The position numbers and the translations under genes are program-made. Shown here piece by piece: positions 41,798-50,974 of a stretch of DNA of 64,000 nt. How positions within the stretch are numbered: position 1 is the stretch's first letter; every line of letters begins with the position of its first letter. The stretch is from Burkholderia sp. Ac-20365 (lineage in GTDB: Bacteria > Pseudomonadota > Gammaproteobacteria > Burkholderiales > Burkholderiaceae). The stretch covers positions 55,309-119,308 of the forward strand of contig NZ_JAAGPI010000030.1 of NCBI RefSeq assembly GCF_017104715.1. Direction: 5' to 3'. The notes under the pieces were generated by a model. That model ran no database searches, was not told the origin of the DNA, and saw only the letters and a program-made list of their open reading frames with translations.

Positions 41798-41830
41798 CGC
41801 CTGACAGCAGAGTCGCCGCCGGCTCGATGC

Positions 41831-43348
41831 TTACGCGTTCGCCACGCGATACGTGCCCCGGCCCGCCTGCTTCGCGCTGTACAACGCCTGATCCGCTCGC
41901 CGGATCAGGCCATCGACGGAATCCTCGTTCGCTGCCAGCGCAATCCCCACGCTCGTGCCGATGCTGACGGCTTCACCCGTCGACAGGTGATACGGCAGCG
42001 CGATGTCGCGGATCACACGCTGCGCCAGCGCCACCACCGACGGCAGCGTCGCGTGATTCGCGATGATCGCGAACTCGTCGCCGCCCAGGCGTGCAACCAG
42101 TTCGCCCGGACGCAGCACGCGCAACAGGCGCGCGGCGACCGTCTCCAGCACTTCGTCGCCCGCGCAATGGCCGAGCCGGTCGTTGACCTGCTTGAAGCCG
42201 TCGAGATCCAGATACATCATCGCGATCGATTCGCTCCTGAACCCATTGCCGCTCATCAGGATCTGCTCCAGCCGGTCGCGTAGTTCGCGTCGATTCGGCA
42301 AACCCGTGAGCGAATCGTGCCGCGCGAGGTGCAGGATTTTCGCCTCGGTCTGCCGACGCTGCGTCACGTCTTCGATGATTATGATCGAGCTGCCGTCGGG
42401 CACCGGGTTGCGCGTCAGTTCGAGCTGGCGGCCATCCTCCAGTTCGAGATCCATCGGCGTATGACCGTCGCCGAGCCACGTGTTGCAGCGTTCTTCGAGC
42501 CGCTTTCGCAGCGTCTCGCCGAACTGCGCGATGCCGACGTGGCCGATAAATTCAGGCAGTGGCACATTGAGCTTCAGCATTTCGACCGTCGCACCGAACA
42601 GTTCCGCCGTGCGGCGATTCGCGATCACGACATTGCCCGTGCCATCCACTGTGCACAGCCCGTGCGGCATGTAGGCGAGCGCCGCATCGAAACGCGCGGC
42701 GAGTTCGGCGTGCCGCTGTTCGGCCGTCATCAGCGCGACGAGTCCGCTGTAGTGGCGGCGCACGACCGAAACCATCGCCGCGTTATAGGCGACGAGCGGC
42801 GGAATCAGAATCCATGCGCCGCTGTGCGGTGCAATCAGCGCGCCGATGCCGATCGGCACCGTGCCAAGAAAAATCTGCGCGATGGCAAGACGCGGCAGCG
42901 CCGCGTTGCGCGACGCGATGCCGCCCAGAATGCCCGCCGCGACCATGATCGCGAGCGTGGCCAGTTCCTTGTCGGGCGACAGAAAGCATGCGGCCGTGCC
43001 GAGACCGAGCAACAGGCAGGCGACCAGGCTGACGGGCGCGTAACGCGCCGCCCACGGGCCGGGATGCACCGTGGCGATACGGCTGCGCGCCACATAGAGA
43101 CGCACGATGCCGAGTCGCGCGGCCAGCACGGCAATGTCGGCGATCAGCCAGAGCACCGTCCACGTCTGCTGCAGCAGGAAGCACGCGACGGCGGCCACGA
43201 AAATGCTGGAGATGCCCGACAGGAACAGCGGCCACGCGTTGTCGAACAGCGCCGACAGCAGTGCGGCGCGCACTGACGGACTGACCACGGCCTTCTCTGG
43301 CGTAGGCGTCGCCAGGAGCGAATCGAACATGAAGGTTTTCTCAGACAT
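41831..43348 (-). CDS. Membrane-bound diguanylate cyclase (GGDEF) with PAS-like sensor
   Basis: 505 residues. About six membrane helices (28-205), a PAS-like segment (about 220-320; M-P-H-G-L-C-T-V-D-G-T-G-N) and a GGDEF domain with an intact R-L-G-G-D-E-F (G-G-D-E-F at 422-426). Expected to make cyclic di-GMP from GTP. The inhibitory site upstream reads R-P-G-E instead of R-x-x-D, so product inhibition may be weak. It diverges from a LysR gene. Confidence 0.93.
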   Translation of the reverse strand: MSEKTFMFDSLLATPTPEKAVVSPSVRAALLSALFDNAWPLFLSGISSIFVAAVACFLLQQTWTVLWLIADIAVLAARLGIVRLYVARSRIATVHPGPWAARYAPVSLVACLLLGLGTAACFLSPDKELATLAIMVAAGILGGIASRNAALPRLAIAQIFLGTVPIGIGALIAPHSGAWILIPPLVAYNAAMVSVVRRHYSGLVALMTAEQRHAELAARFDAALAYMPHGLCTVDGTGNVVIANRRTAELFGATVEMLKLNVPLPEFIGHVGIAQFGETLRKRLEERCNTWLGDGHTPMDLELEDGRQLELTRNPVPDGSSIIIIEDVTQRRQTEAKILHLARHDSLTGLPNRRELRDRLEQILMSGNGFRSESIAMMYLDLDGFKQVNDRLGHCAGDEVLETVAARLLRVLRPGELVARLGGDEFAIIANHATLPSVVALAQRVIRDIALPYHLSTGEAVSIGTSVGIALAANEDSVDGLIRRADQALYSAKQAGRGTYRVANA

Positions 43349-43578
43349 GGCGCAGTCGCAATCGTGAAACCGCGATCCGGCTCAACGCGCCGCAAGCTTT
43401 GCTCTTTGGATTAACGGCCTGAAAATAGCCGACTTGAGTCAGGCAAGTACCTGGTCGAGCGGCAGGTGACGCATGATGCCGTAAATTTGCCCGCCCGTGC
43501 TGGCCATGCGTATATCTTACTCACGCAAAATTCCGTTGAGCACGCATCCGTTACCCCATCCTGGAGATTGAAACTTCC

Positions 43579-44469
43579 GTGAGAGTCGACACGACTACTG
43601 TCCGGCTGGTGCTCGCCATCGTGGACGAAGGCAGCATCTCCCGCGCCGCCGACAAGCTCGGGCTCGCCGTGGCCGCCGCGTCGCGCCGCGTGTCGGATCT
43701 CGAGGCGCAGCTTGGCGCGAAGCTGTTCCGGCGCGTGCCGCATGGCGTCGAAGTGACCGAATCCGGCGACAAGCTGCTGCGCTACCTCCGGCAGATCGAC
43801 ACGCTGGTCGACCGGCTGGCAGGCGACGCGCAGGCGCTGGTTCAGGGCCAGCAGGGGCGCATCATCATCGGTGCGCCGAAGGCTGTGGTGATCGAGTTTC
43901 TCGCGCGCGATATCGCGGGCATCCAGCAGCGCTATCCGGGCATCACGCTGAAAGTGATCGAGGAAAACAGCAAGATCATTCAGCAGATGCTCCGCGACAA
44001 GGTGATCGATATCGGCATCTACGAGAAAAAAAGCGGGTTTCTCGATCTGCCACAGGTGGCTTACCGGCAGGACAGGCTCGTGCTGGTGTACAGCCGCACA
44101 CACTTCCAGTTTCCCGCCGCGCCCGTCGCGATCGACGATCTGCTCGACATGCCGCTCGTCAGTCTCGGCAAGGGCTCGGCGATTCTCACCGCCGTGCAGC
44201 GCGCGTATCGCAGCCGCGGACGGCATTTCAGCAACGATTTTTCCGTCAACGGCTTCGATACGATGCTGGCGTTCGTGCGGCACGGTCTCGGCGTCGGCCT
44301 GATGCCGCCCGATGTGTTCAGCAGCTTTCATCCCGAGGACACGCTCGGCTGCGCGGAACTGCAAGGCGACTGGCATCAGCGCAGTTACGTGCTGTCGTGC
44401 GCCGAAGGGCATGCGCAGGCGCAGACGCTGCACAACGTCGTGGCCGCGCTGACTGACGGATCGAAGTAG
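43579..44469 (+). CDS. LysR-family transcriptional regulator
   Basis: 296 residues, GTG start. Helix-turn-helix is I-V-D-E-G-S-I-S-R-A-A-D-K-L-G-L-A-V-A-A-A-S-R-R-V-S-D-L-E, then the effector domain with R-I-I-I-G-A-P-K-A-V-V. GGAG lies 12 nt upstream, a long spacing. It precedes the CoA-transferase/crotonase/MFS genes on the same strand by 270 bp and is their likely regulator. Confidence 0.9.
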   Translation: MRVDTTTVRLVLAIVDEGSISRAADKLGLAVAAASRRVSDLEAQLGAKLFRRVPHGVEVTESGDKLLRYLRQIDTLVDRLAGDAQALVQGQQGRIIIGAPKAVVIEFLARDIAGIQQRYPGITLKVIEENSKIIQQMLRDKVIDIGIYEKKSGFLDLPQVAYRQDRLVLVYSRTHFQFPAAPVAIDDLLDMPLVSLGKGSAILTAVQRAYRSRGRHFSNDFSVNGFDTMLAFVRHGLGVGLMPPDVFSSFHPEDTLGCAELQGDWHQRSYVLSCAEGHAQAQTLHNVVAALTDGSK

Positions 44470-44580
44470 CCGCGCCGTGCGCCCTTTCGCAATTTGCGAA
44501 TCCAGCCATGACCGTTACATCCTTGCCGGTGTCTTCGCGCTGGGTGAGAGTTGTGCATACAACAAACACATGGAGACGGC

Positions 44581-44658
44581 ATGACAATCACCCTTCTTTC
44601 TGCGGCTCGCGGCTCATACCTTTGCATTGAGCCGGTGTCGCCGCGACGCGGCGCCTAA
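44581..44658 (+). CDS. Putative 25-residue leader peptide upstream of the CoA-transferase
   Basis: ATG 44581 has GGAG five bases upstream and encodes M-T-I-T-L-L-S-A-A-R-G-S-Y-L-C-I-E-P-V-S, then P-R-R-G-A and a TAA. It ends 81 bp before the CoA-transferase start, with a GC-rich dyad (GGGCG-N7-CGCCC, in 44693-44709) between. The arrangement resembles a translated leader used for attenuation. No homologue is recognised; coding status is uncertain. Confidence 0.35.
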   Translation: MTITLLSAARGSYLCIEPVSPRRGA

Positions 44659-44739
44659 GCCCTCTCTCACTCGCCATTTCCATATTCCGACCGGGCGTCG
44701 GCGGCGCCCGCTCGCCTTTACCTTTCAGGAGACACACTG

Positions 44740-45924
44740 ATGTCGCGATCCGACGAATTCGCACAATCGCGGCCCTTGCCGCTGCAAGGCATCCGCGTGC
44801 TGGATGTCAGCCAGGTGATGGCAGGACCGTTCGCCTGCATGCTGCTCGCCGATCTCGGCGCCGACGTGATCAAGATCGAACCGCTCGAAGGCGACCAGAC
44901 GCGCGGCGCGATGGGCTTCAAGATGAAGGGGCCGGACAGCATGGGCTTCCTGAACATGAACCGCAACAAGCGCTCTGTTGCACTCGACCTGAAGAGCGAC
45001 ACAGACCGCGAGTTCTTCTACAAACTGGCGAAAACCGCCGACGTTATCGTCGAAAATTATCGGCCCGGTGTGGTGCAGCGTCTGCGCATCGACTACGAGT
45101 CGATTCGTGCGATCAATCCGAAGATCGTCTACGCGAGCATTTCCGGCTTCGGGCAAAGCGGCCCGTGGGCGTCGCGGCCCGGTTTCGATCTGATGGCGCA
45201 GGCGATGTCGGGCGTCATGAGCGTGACGGGCTATAAGGGCGGCAAGCCGGTCAAGGCAGGCGTACCCGTCGCCGATATCGGCTGTGCGCTGTTTGCCGTG
45301 TATGGCCTGCTGTCCGCGTATATCGGCGCACAGAAAACGGGCGTGGGACAGCACATCGACGCGTCGCTGTTCGATTCGGCGATGGCGTTCTCGATCTGGG
45401 ACATGTCGGACTACTGGGGCACGGGCGTTCCGCCGACGCCGCTCGGCACCAGCAACAAGATGAGCGCGCCGTATCAGGCCGTGAAGGCCCGCGACGGCTA
45501 CTTCGTGATGGGCGCGACCAACCAGAAGCTGTGGTCGAAGCTGTGCGCGCTGATCGAACGTCCCGAGTTGCTGAAGCACCCCGATTTCGAAACCGTGTCG
45601 CTGCGCTTGAAGAACCGCGAGGCGCTGATCGAGATGCTGGAGCAATCGTTCGCACAGCGCGATTGCGCGGAATGGATCGACACGATGCTGGATGCAGGTA
45701 TTCCGGCAGGTCCGATTCTGTCGTACCCGGAAGCCTTCGGCAGCGAGCATGCACAGCATCGCGGCATGTGCATGGAGATCGATCATCCGATCGAGGGCAA
45801 GGTGAAGAACATCGGCTTTCCCGTGAAGCTGCTCGGCACGCCCCAACAGGTGCGACGTCACCCGCCGCTGCTCGGCGAGCACAACGACGAACTGTTCGCC
45901 GAGATCAACGGGACACAGCCATGA
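44740..45924 (+). CDS. CaiB/BaiF (family III) CoA-transferase
   Basis: 394 residues. The opening L-P-L-Q-G-I-R-V-L-D-V-S-Q-V-M-A-G-P-F, Y-R-P-G-V-V-Q-R-L and the catalytic Asp179 in V-P-V-A-D-I-G are all typical. It moves CoA between carboxylic acids, activating a growth substrate in the cytoplasm. AGGAGA precedes the ATG. Its stop overlaps the crotonase-like gene by 4 bp, and the MFS transporter follows, so the three form an uptake-activation-conversion unit for an unidentified organic acid. Confidence 0.93.
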   Translation: MSRSDEFAQSRPLPLQGIRVLDVSQVMAGPFACMLLADLGADVIKIEPLEGDQTRGAMGFKMKGPDSMGFLNMNRNKRSVALDLKSDTDREFFYKLAKTADVIVENYRPGVVQRLRIDYESIRAINPKIVYASISGFGQSGPWASRPGFDLMAQAMSGVMSVTGYKGGKPVKAGVPVADIGCALFAVYGLLSAYIGAQKTGVGQHIDASLFDSAMAFSIWDMSDYWGTGVPPTPLGTSNKMSAPYQAVKARDGYFVMGATNQKLWSKLCALIERPELLKHPDFETVSLRLKNREALIEMLEQSFAQRDCAEWIDTMLDAGIPAGPILSYPEAFGSEHAQHRGMCMEIDHPIEGKVKNIGFPVKLLGTPQQVRRHPPLLGEHNDELFAEINGTQP

Positions 45925-46685
45925 GCGAGCACGTTTTTCTCAAGAGGGTCGACGTTGGCACGGCGGAAATTCTGATCGACCGCCCCGAGCGTCACAACGC
46001 AATGACGATGCCGATGTATGAAGCGTTGCTCGCGCTGATCGACCAATGCCAGCGCGACGCGGCCGTGCGCTGTGTGCTGTTGCGTGGCGCGGGCGGCAAA
46101 TCGTTCGTGTCGGGCACCGACATCGGCTATTTCACGGACTTTAACGACGGCCGCCAGGGTGTTGCATATGAGGCACTGGTCGAACGCGTGATCGATGCCG
46201 TCGAGCGCATCCGGGTGCCGACCGTCGCGGTGATCGATGGATGGGCCGTGGGCGGCGGCCTTGCGCTCGCCACTGCGTGCGACTTTCGCATCTGCAGCGA
46301 GGCGTCGAAATTCGGCGCGCCGATTGCGAAGACGCTGTCGAACACGCTGTCGTCGCGCAATCTCGCGCGGCTTCATGCTGCGTTCGGCGTGCCGCGCGTG
46401 AAAAAGATGCTGCTGCTCGCCGATTTTCTTTCCGCCGACGAAGCGCTTGCATGCGGCTACGTCTACGAGATCTGCAAGAAAGACACGTTCGAAGATGCGG
46501 CGAAAACGCTCGCGCAACGTCTCGGCGGGTTGTCGCAAGTGACGCAGCACGCGGTGAAAGAAAGCCTGCGCCGCATCGTCGTCGAGCAGCGTCTCGACGA
46601 TGAAGACCTGATCGAATCCGTCTACGGCAGCAGCGCGTTTCGCGACGGCGTGGCCGCGTTCACGGCTGGCTCGAACAAACGCTAA
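45921..46685 (+). CDS. Enoyl-CoA hydratase/isomerase family protein lacking canonical catalytic glutamates
   Basis: 254 residues from the ATG at 45921. Oxyanion-hole segments S-F-V-S-G-T-D-I-G-Y-F and G-W-A-V-G-G-G-L-A-L are present. The region that usually holds the catalytic acids reads F-G-A-P-I-A-K-T-L-S-N-T-L-S-S-R, without the hydratase P-E-x-G form, so it may be an isomerase, hydrolase or lyase of the crotonase fold. It is translationally coupled to the CoA-transferase and followed 34 bp later by the transporter. Confidence 0.88.
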   Translation: MSEHVFLKRVDVGTAEILIDRPERHNAMTMPMYEALLALIDQCQRDAAVRCVLLRGAGGKSFVSGTDIGYFTDFNDGRQGVAYEALVERVIDAVERIRVPTVAVIDGWAVGGGLALATACDFRICSEASKFGAPIAKTLSNTLSSRNLARLHAAFGVPRVKKMLLLADFLSADEALACGYVYEICKKDTFEDAAKTLAQRLGGLSQVTQHAVKESLRRIVVEQRLDDEDLIESVYGSSAFRDGVAAFTAGSNKR

Positions 46686-46719
46686 CGGCAACTCGCGGCC
46701 AATAACACAAGGAGGAGAC

Positions 46720-48039
46720 ATGAAACGACTGCTGCCGAAAGCGACCACGATGGTGCTCGCGACGCTATGCCTGATGTACTTCATCACCTACGTGGACCGC
46801 GTGAACATCAGCACAGCGGCCGGTCAGTTCAAGAGCGAGCTGGGACTTACGAACACGCAGCTTGGGCTGATCTTTTCCGCGTTCGCGTATCCGTATGTGA
46901 TCTTTCAGTTTATCGGCGGCTGGGTCAGCGATCGCTTTGGCGCTCGTCGCACGTTGATCGCGTGTGCTTCGGTTTGGGCGATTGCAACGGCGCTCACCGG
47001 TTTCGCAGGCGGCTTCTTCTCGCTGATCGCCGCGCGGCTGCTGCTAGGACTGGGCGAAGGCGCGACCTTTCCCGCATCGACGAGCGCGATGGCTGCATGG
47101 GTAACAAAAGACAAGCGCGGCATGGCGCAAGGCATCACGCATTCCTGCGCACGGTTGGGCAACGCAATCGCGCCGATGCTCGTGCTCGCGCTGATGACGG
47201 CGTTCAACTGGCGTTTCTCGTTCTATCTGCTCGGCGCGTTGAGCGCGGGCTGGCTCGTGCTGTGGATCTTCACGTACACCGAACGCCCTGCCGATCACGC
47301 GCGCATCACACAAGAAGAACTCGCGATATTGCCGCCGCCCAAAGTGCATCCCGTCGATGCGCCCGGCACGTGGATGCGCCTCTATCGCCGCATGGCGCCC
47401 GTGTCGGCCGTCTACTTCTGCTACAACTGGATTCTCTGGCTGATGCTCGACTGGATGCCGCTGTATTTCATGCACAGCTTTCATCTCAACATCAAGAAGG
47501 CGGTCGTCTTCACGTCGGGCGTGTTCGTTGCAGGCGTGGTCGGCGATCTGGTGGGCGGACTCGTCAGCGACCGGTTGTTGCGCAAGTCGGGCAAAGTCAA
47601 GCTTGCGCGCAGCTATCTGGTTGCATGCTGCATGGGGCTCACCGGTCTTTCGCTGATACCCGTCGTGCTGCTGCACGATCCGGTGTACTCGCTGATCTTT
47701 CTTGCTGCGGCGATGTTCTTCAACGAAATGAACATCGGCCCGATGTGGGCGATCCCGATGGACATCGCCTACGACCGCTCCGGCACCGCGAGCGGGATCA
47801 TGAGCGGCAACGGGTTCATTGCGGCGATCGTGAGTCCCGTCGTCGCGGGTTATGTGGTCGATCGGCTCGGCAACTGGAACGTGACGTTCATGCTGTCGAT
47901 TGGTGTGATGATCTGCGGAATCGTGCTGAGCTTCGTGATGAAACCCGATGTGCCGTTTCTGGACAAGTGGCGCGCGGGCAACGCGCGTGCGGGACGCGAC
48001 ACACTCGATACGTCGCTTCCGCTGGCTGACAAGCGCTGA
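46720..48039 (+). CDS. MFS transporter, anion:cation symporter (ACS) family
   Basis: 439 residues, 12 membrane segments. The ACS start Y-F-I-T-Y-V-D-R-V-N-I-S-T-A-A and the loop G-W-V-S-D-R-F-G-A-R-R are clear. Relatives import organic acids such as hexuronates, tartrate or phthalate. AGGAGG lies before the ATG. It is the last gene of the CoA-transferase cluster and probably imports the acid that is then activated. Confidence 0.93.
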   Translation: MKRLLPKATTMVLATLCLMYFITYVDRVNISTAAGQFKSELGLTNTQLGLIFSAFAYPYVIFQFIGGWVSDRFGARRTLIACASVWAIATALTGFAGGFFSLIAARLLLGLGEGATFPASTSAMAAWVTKDKRGMAQGITHSCARLGNAIAPMLVLALMTAFNWRFSFYLLGALSAGWLVLWIFTYTERPADHARITQEELAILPPPKVHPVDAPGTWMRLYRRMAPVSAVYFCYNWILWLMLDWMPLYFMHSFHLNIKKAVVFTSGVFVAGVVGDLVGGLVSDRLLRKSGKVKLARSYLVACCMGLTGLSLIPVVLLHDPVYSLIFLAAAMFFNEMNIGPMWAIPMDIAYDRSGTASGIMSGNGFIAAIVSPVVAGYVVDRLGNWNVTFMLSIGVMICGIVLSFVMKPDVPFLDKWRAGNARAGRDTLDTSLPLADKR

Positions 48040-48057
48040 ATACGTTTGTCGCCCTTG

Positions 48058-48318
48058 TCAGCGATGAGCGCTCCCGTCGTGAGCAGGCAACGCAAAACCG
48101 TGCGCCTGCTCACGATCCTGCAGGTTCACCGCCGCGATCACCGTATTGCGTGGAATCAGAAATTTCAGGCCATCGTGTTCCGCTTCGCACATGCCTTCGC
48201 TTGCGTCGAAGGTGTCGCATATCAGCTGGCTCCAGTCGTCCCGTTTCGCGTGTTCCTTGAACACCTCGGGCGAGACATCGCGCCAGTAAGCGCCATGCAG
48301 AATGACAAGCCATGCCAT
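48058..48318 (-). CDS. Conserved-looking hypothetical protein, 86 residues
   Basis: ATG 48318 overlaps the stop of the next upstream gene (TGATG), with GAGG five bases before it. The acidic, mixed sequence (M-A-W-L-V-I-L-H-G-A-Y-W-R-D-V-S; L-K-F-L-I-P-R-N-T-V-I-A-A-V-N-L) looks like a small globular protein with two cysteines and no membrane segment. I do not recognise the family. Coupling to the CxxC protein suggests a shared role. Confidence 0.6.
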   Translation of the reverse strand: MAWLVILHGAYWRDVSPEVFKEHAKRDDWSQLICDTFDASEGMCEAEHDGLKFLIPRNTVIAAVNLQDREQAHGFALPAHDGSAHR

Positions 48319-48536
48319 CACGACCTCGCTACGTTCGATCCGCCTTGCAGCGACCAGACGCCAGGCGGGTCGCCGTCGGACGTGTTTCTAAGCATATAGT
48401 TACCGCAAACCGTGCACACGTATTCGTCATAGCGGCTGGCGGGATGCTGGGGCGATTCCATCGCACTCAAATCGCCATGCGGTGGCGCGGATGACGGCTT
48501 TCCGTCCAATGCCTTGCACGCTTCGCATGGTTTCAT
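48318..48536 (-). CDS. Small CxxC zinc-ribbon-like protein, 72 residues
   Basis: Two CxxC pairs (M-K-P-C-E-A-C at the start, Y-V-C-T-V-C-G-N-Y at 40-48) predict a zinc-binding fold. The rest is short and Pro/Ser-rich. It sits 27 bp downstream of the FmdB-like gene and overlaps the next gene by one base, so three small genes form an operon. Function unknown. Confidence 0.6.
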   Translation of the reverse strand: MKPCEACKALDGKPSSAPPHGDLSAMESPQHPASRYDEYVCTVCGNYMLRNTSDGDPPGVWSLQGGSNVARS

Positions 48537-48563
48537 CAGCGCGCCCCGAGCCTTGCCGCGCGC

Positions 48564-48728
48564 TCAACTCTTGCGCGACGTCTTCGCGACGAACGGCGCG
48601 GGTGCGTGCTGCACCTTGTCACTGCCGCATTTAGGGCATTTCAGATGCACCGTTGCATGTTCTGCGACGTGCTCGGCGTGCTCGAACTTTTCCCCACAAC
48701 TTTCGCAACGATACTGGTAGGTCGGCAT
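48564..48728 (-). CDS. FmdB-family zinc-ribbon protein
   Basis: 54 residues from ATG 48728. The start M-P-T-Y-Q-Y-R-C-E-S-C-G-E-K-F-E-H and the second knuckle L-K-C-P-K-C-G-S are the FmdB/CxxC_CXXC_SSSS regulatory zinc-ribbon signature. These small proteins are often called putative regulators, but their biochemical role is not established. A longer in-frame reading upstream has no support. First gene of a three-gene small-protein operon. Confidence 0.85.
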   Translation of the reverse strand: MPTYQYRCESCGEKFEHAEHVAEHATVHLKCPKCGSDKVQHAPAPFVAKTSRKS

Positions 48729-49033
48729 GCTGATTCTCCGATGCGGAAGAACTGGATGCGGATGCAAGACCGCGTCGCCGCGAAAATGCATGCGGCAGTA
48801 ACTCATTCTAGTGCGGCATGCATCGATTGAAGATCTCTTTTCATCGCACCACATCCGTGCCGACCATGCGCACGGCATGACGCTGATTCAATGCACATGA
48901 TGTGACTCACTTTTTCTGCACTGACGTTCGTGTATCGACATCCGTTTGAATAAATGGACGCTTAAAATTTCCTGCATCGGGTGGCGCGCGCTACTCATCA
49001 CTCCCATCGCTCGACTTCAGGAGAACGTTTTAC
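48729..49033. other. Intergenic region before the secreted beta-propeller gene
   Basis: A 305-bp spacer between divergent genes; the right part (48900-48990) is AT-richer and probably holds promoters. AGGAG near 49018 is the ribosome site of the gene at 49034. Nothing else supported was seen. Confidence 0.4.
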
Positions 49034-50956
49034 ATGCCCATTCATCGAATGCGATTGCACACGCTATGCATCGGCTTATTCATCGCCATGTTCGCGTCGA
49101 TCTGTCATGCGCAGTACACCACCGACTGGCTCGCGAATACTTATGGCACGCTCGCCGCGCATGTCGGCAATGGCGCGCGTTCAATGTGGGTCTCGCCTGA
49201 AGGCGTGATCTATACGGCGTCGATGTGGGACGAGAACGAAGGCGGCGTCGCGATCTATCAGAATGGACAGAGCATCGGATCGATCGGCATTCACAGCGAG
49301 TTCCAGGGCGGCGCGATTACGGGCAATGCAACGTCGATCTTCGCGGCGATGCAGGCAGGCACGCAATATGGCAGCGGCGGCGTCGGGCGTTATAACCGCG
49401 CAACGGGCACACGCGATCTCGTCATCAACGTCAGCACATGGAACGCCATCACCCGCGCCGACGCGATCACAGGTCTCGCGACAGCAGGATCGCAACTCTA
49501 TGCGAGCGATTTCTTCGGCAATCGCGTGCGCGTCTTCACGACGGACGGTGCGTGGTTGCAGGACATCAGCGTCTCAGGTCCAGGCGCGCTGGCGCTCGAT
49601 AGCGCAGGCAACCTGTGGGTCGCGCGCAAAAGCGCGGGGACGATCGTCGAATATGGGCCTACGGGCGCGTTGCTGAATACGATCCAGATGGCTGCAACGT
49701 CGCGCCCTTCCGCGGTGTATGTCGATGCCTCGACAGGGCTGCTGATGGTCGGCGACGAAGGCCCCGACATGAACATCAAGCTCTACAACGTGACGGGCGC
49801 GCCGCAACTGGTCGGCACGTTCGGTGTTCAGGGCGGCTATCTCGACACTACAGCGGGCGTCAAGGGCCAGGTCGGCGACAAGCGCTTCACGCGCGTCGAA
49901 GGCATCGGCAAGGACGCAGCGGGCAATCTGTATGTGCTCAACAACCCGTGGGGCGGCGGCTGGGATCTGGGCCGCAACGGCGGCACCGACCTTCACGCGT
50001 ACAACAGCGCGGGCACGCTGCTGTGGAAATTGCAGGCGCTCAACTTCGAGGCTGTCGCGGCACCGGACCCGGTGACGGATGGTGCACTGTTCTACAGCGG
50101 CACGAACATCTATTCGGGCACCGCGGGCGGCACCTTCGTCGCGAACACCGTCGATCCCTTTTCGTATCCCAACGACCCGCGCCTGAACGTCAACGACACC
50201 CAGCGCAACGAACATTTCGGCCAGCTCGTCAGCGTAGGCGGCAACCGGATTCTCGTTGCGTCAGGGCAGAACCCGGCGATCTTCTACTTCTATCATTTCG
50301 AGCCATCCAAGGGATATATCGCTGTGCCCGATGCTTCGCTTCCTGGCACCGCGTTCAATACGACGCGATCGGTGACGGGCGGCTTCAGCATCGATAACAA
50401 GGGGGATGTGTGGGCCGGGCTTGATCGCACGAATCATATCTATCACTATCCGCTGACGGGCTTCGACGGATACGGCAAGCCGACATGGGGCGCGGGCATC
50501 GCATTGCCCATTCCGATGAGCATCCGTCCGTTGACGCGCATCATCTACCTTGCCGAAAGCGACACGATGATTCTCGCGCAAGGCATCGCGGGAAGTTCAG
50601 ACTGGACAGCGATGAGCACCCGAATCGAGGTGTATCACGGCTGGAGAGCGGGCAACATGACGCGGCCAGATCCGGTGATCAATCTCACCAGCGCGAATGC
50701 GAAGTCGATGACGGCAGCGGGCAATTATCTGTTCGTCGGTTATGTGCACACGGTGCCGAACATCGACGCGTTCAATCTGACCACGGGCCAGCTCGTCACA
50801 ACGCTGACCAACTCGAATCCAGGCAATGTGGATGTCGGCAATGACGTGGACTCGATGTACGGGCTGCGGGCTTATCTGCGTTCGACAGGCGAGTACATGA
50901 TCACCAAAGACAATTACAACGGGTCGAGCGTGATCGTGTATCGCTGGACGCCTTGA
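49034..50956 (+). CDS. Secreted NHL-like beta-propeller protein
   Basis: 640 residues. A signal peptide (hydrophobic 8-24, cleavage near C-H-A) is followed by repeated blades such as A-L-D-S-A-G-N-L-W-V-A and I-G-K-D-A-A-G-N-L-Y-V-L, plus Y-A-S-D-F-F-G-N-R-V-R-V-F. Probably a periplasmic or extracellular propeller of the NHL/SMP-30 sort. No catalytic motif is obvious. It converges on the acyltransferase gene with 18 bp between stops. Ligand or binding partner unknown. Confidence 0.8.
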   Translation: MPIHRMRLHTLCIGLFIAMFASICHAQYTTDWLANTYGTLAAHVGNGARSMWVSPEGVIYTASMWDENEGGVAIYQNGQSIGSIGIHSEFQGGAITGNATSIFAAMQAGTQYGSGGVGRYNRATGTRDLVINVSTWNAITRADAITGLATAGSQLYASDFFGNRVRVFTTDGAWLQDISVSGPGALALDSAGNLWVARKSAGTIVEYGPTGALLNTIQMAATSRPSAVYVDASTGLLMVGDEGPDMNIKLYNVTGAPQLVGTFGVQGGYLDTTAGVKGQVGDKRFTRVEGIGKDAAGNLYVLNNPWGGGWDLGRNGGTDLHAYNSAGTLLWKLQALNFEAVAAPDPVTDGALFYSGTNIYSGTAGGTFVANTVDPFSYPNDPRLNVNDTQRNEHFGQLVSVGGNRILVASGQNPAIFYFYHFEPSKGYIAVPDASLPGTAFNTTRSVTGGFSIDNKGDVWAGLDRTNHIYHYPLTGFDGYGKPTWGAGIALPIPMSIRPLTRIIYLAESDTMILAQGIAGSSDWTAMSTRIEVYHGWRAGNMTRPDPVINLTSANAKSMTAAGNYLFVGYVHTVPNIDAFNLTTGQLVTTLTNSNPGNVDVGNDVDSMYGLRAYLRSTGEYMITKDNYNGSSVIVYRWTP

Positions 50957-50974
50957 TTCTATTGCTTGCCGGTG

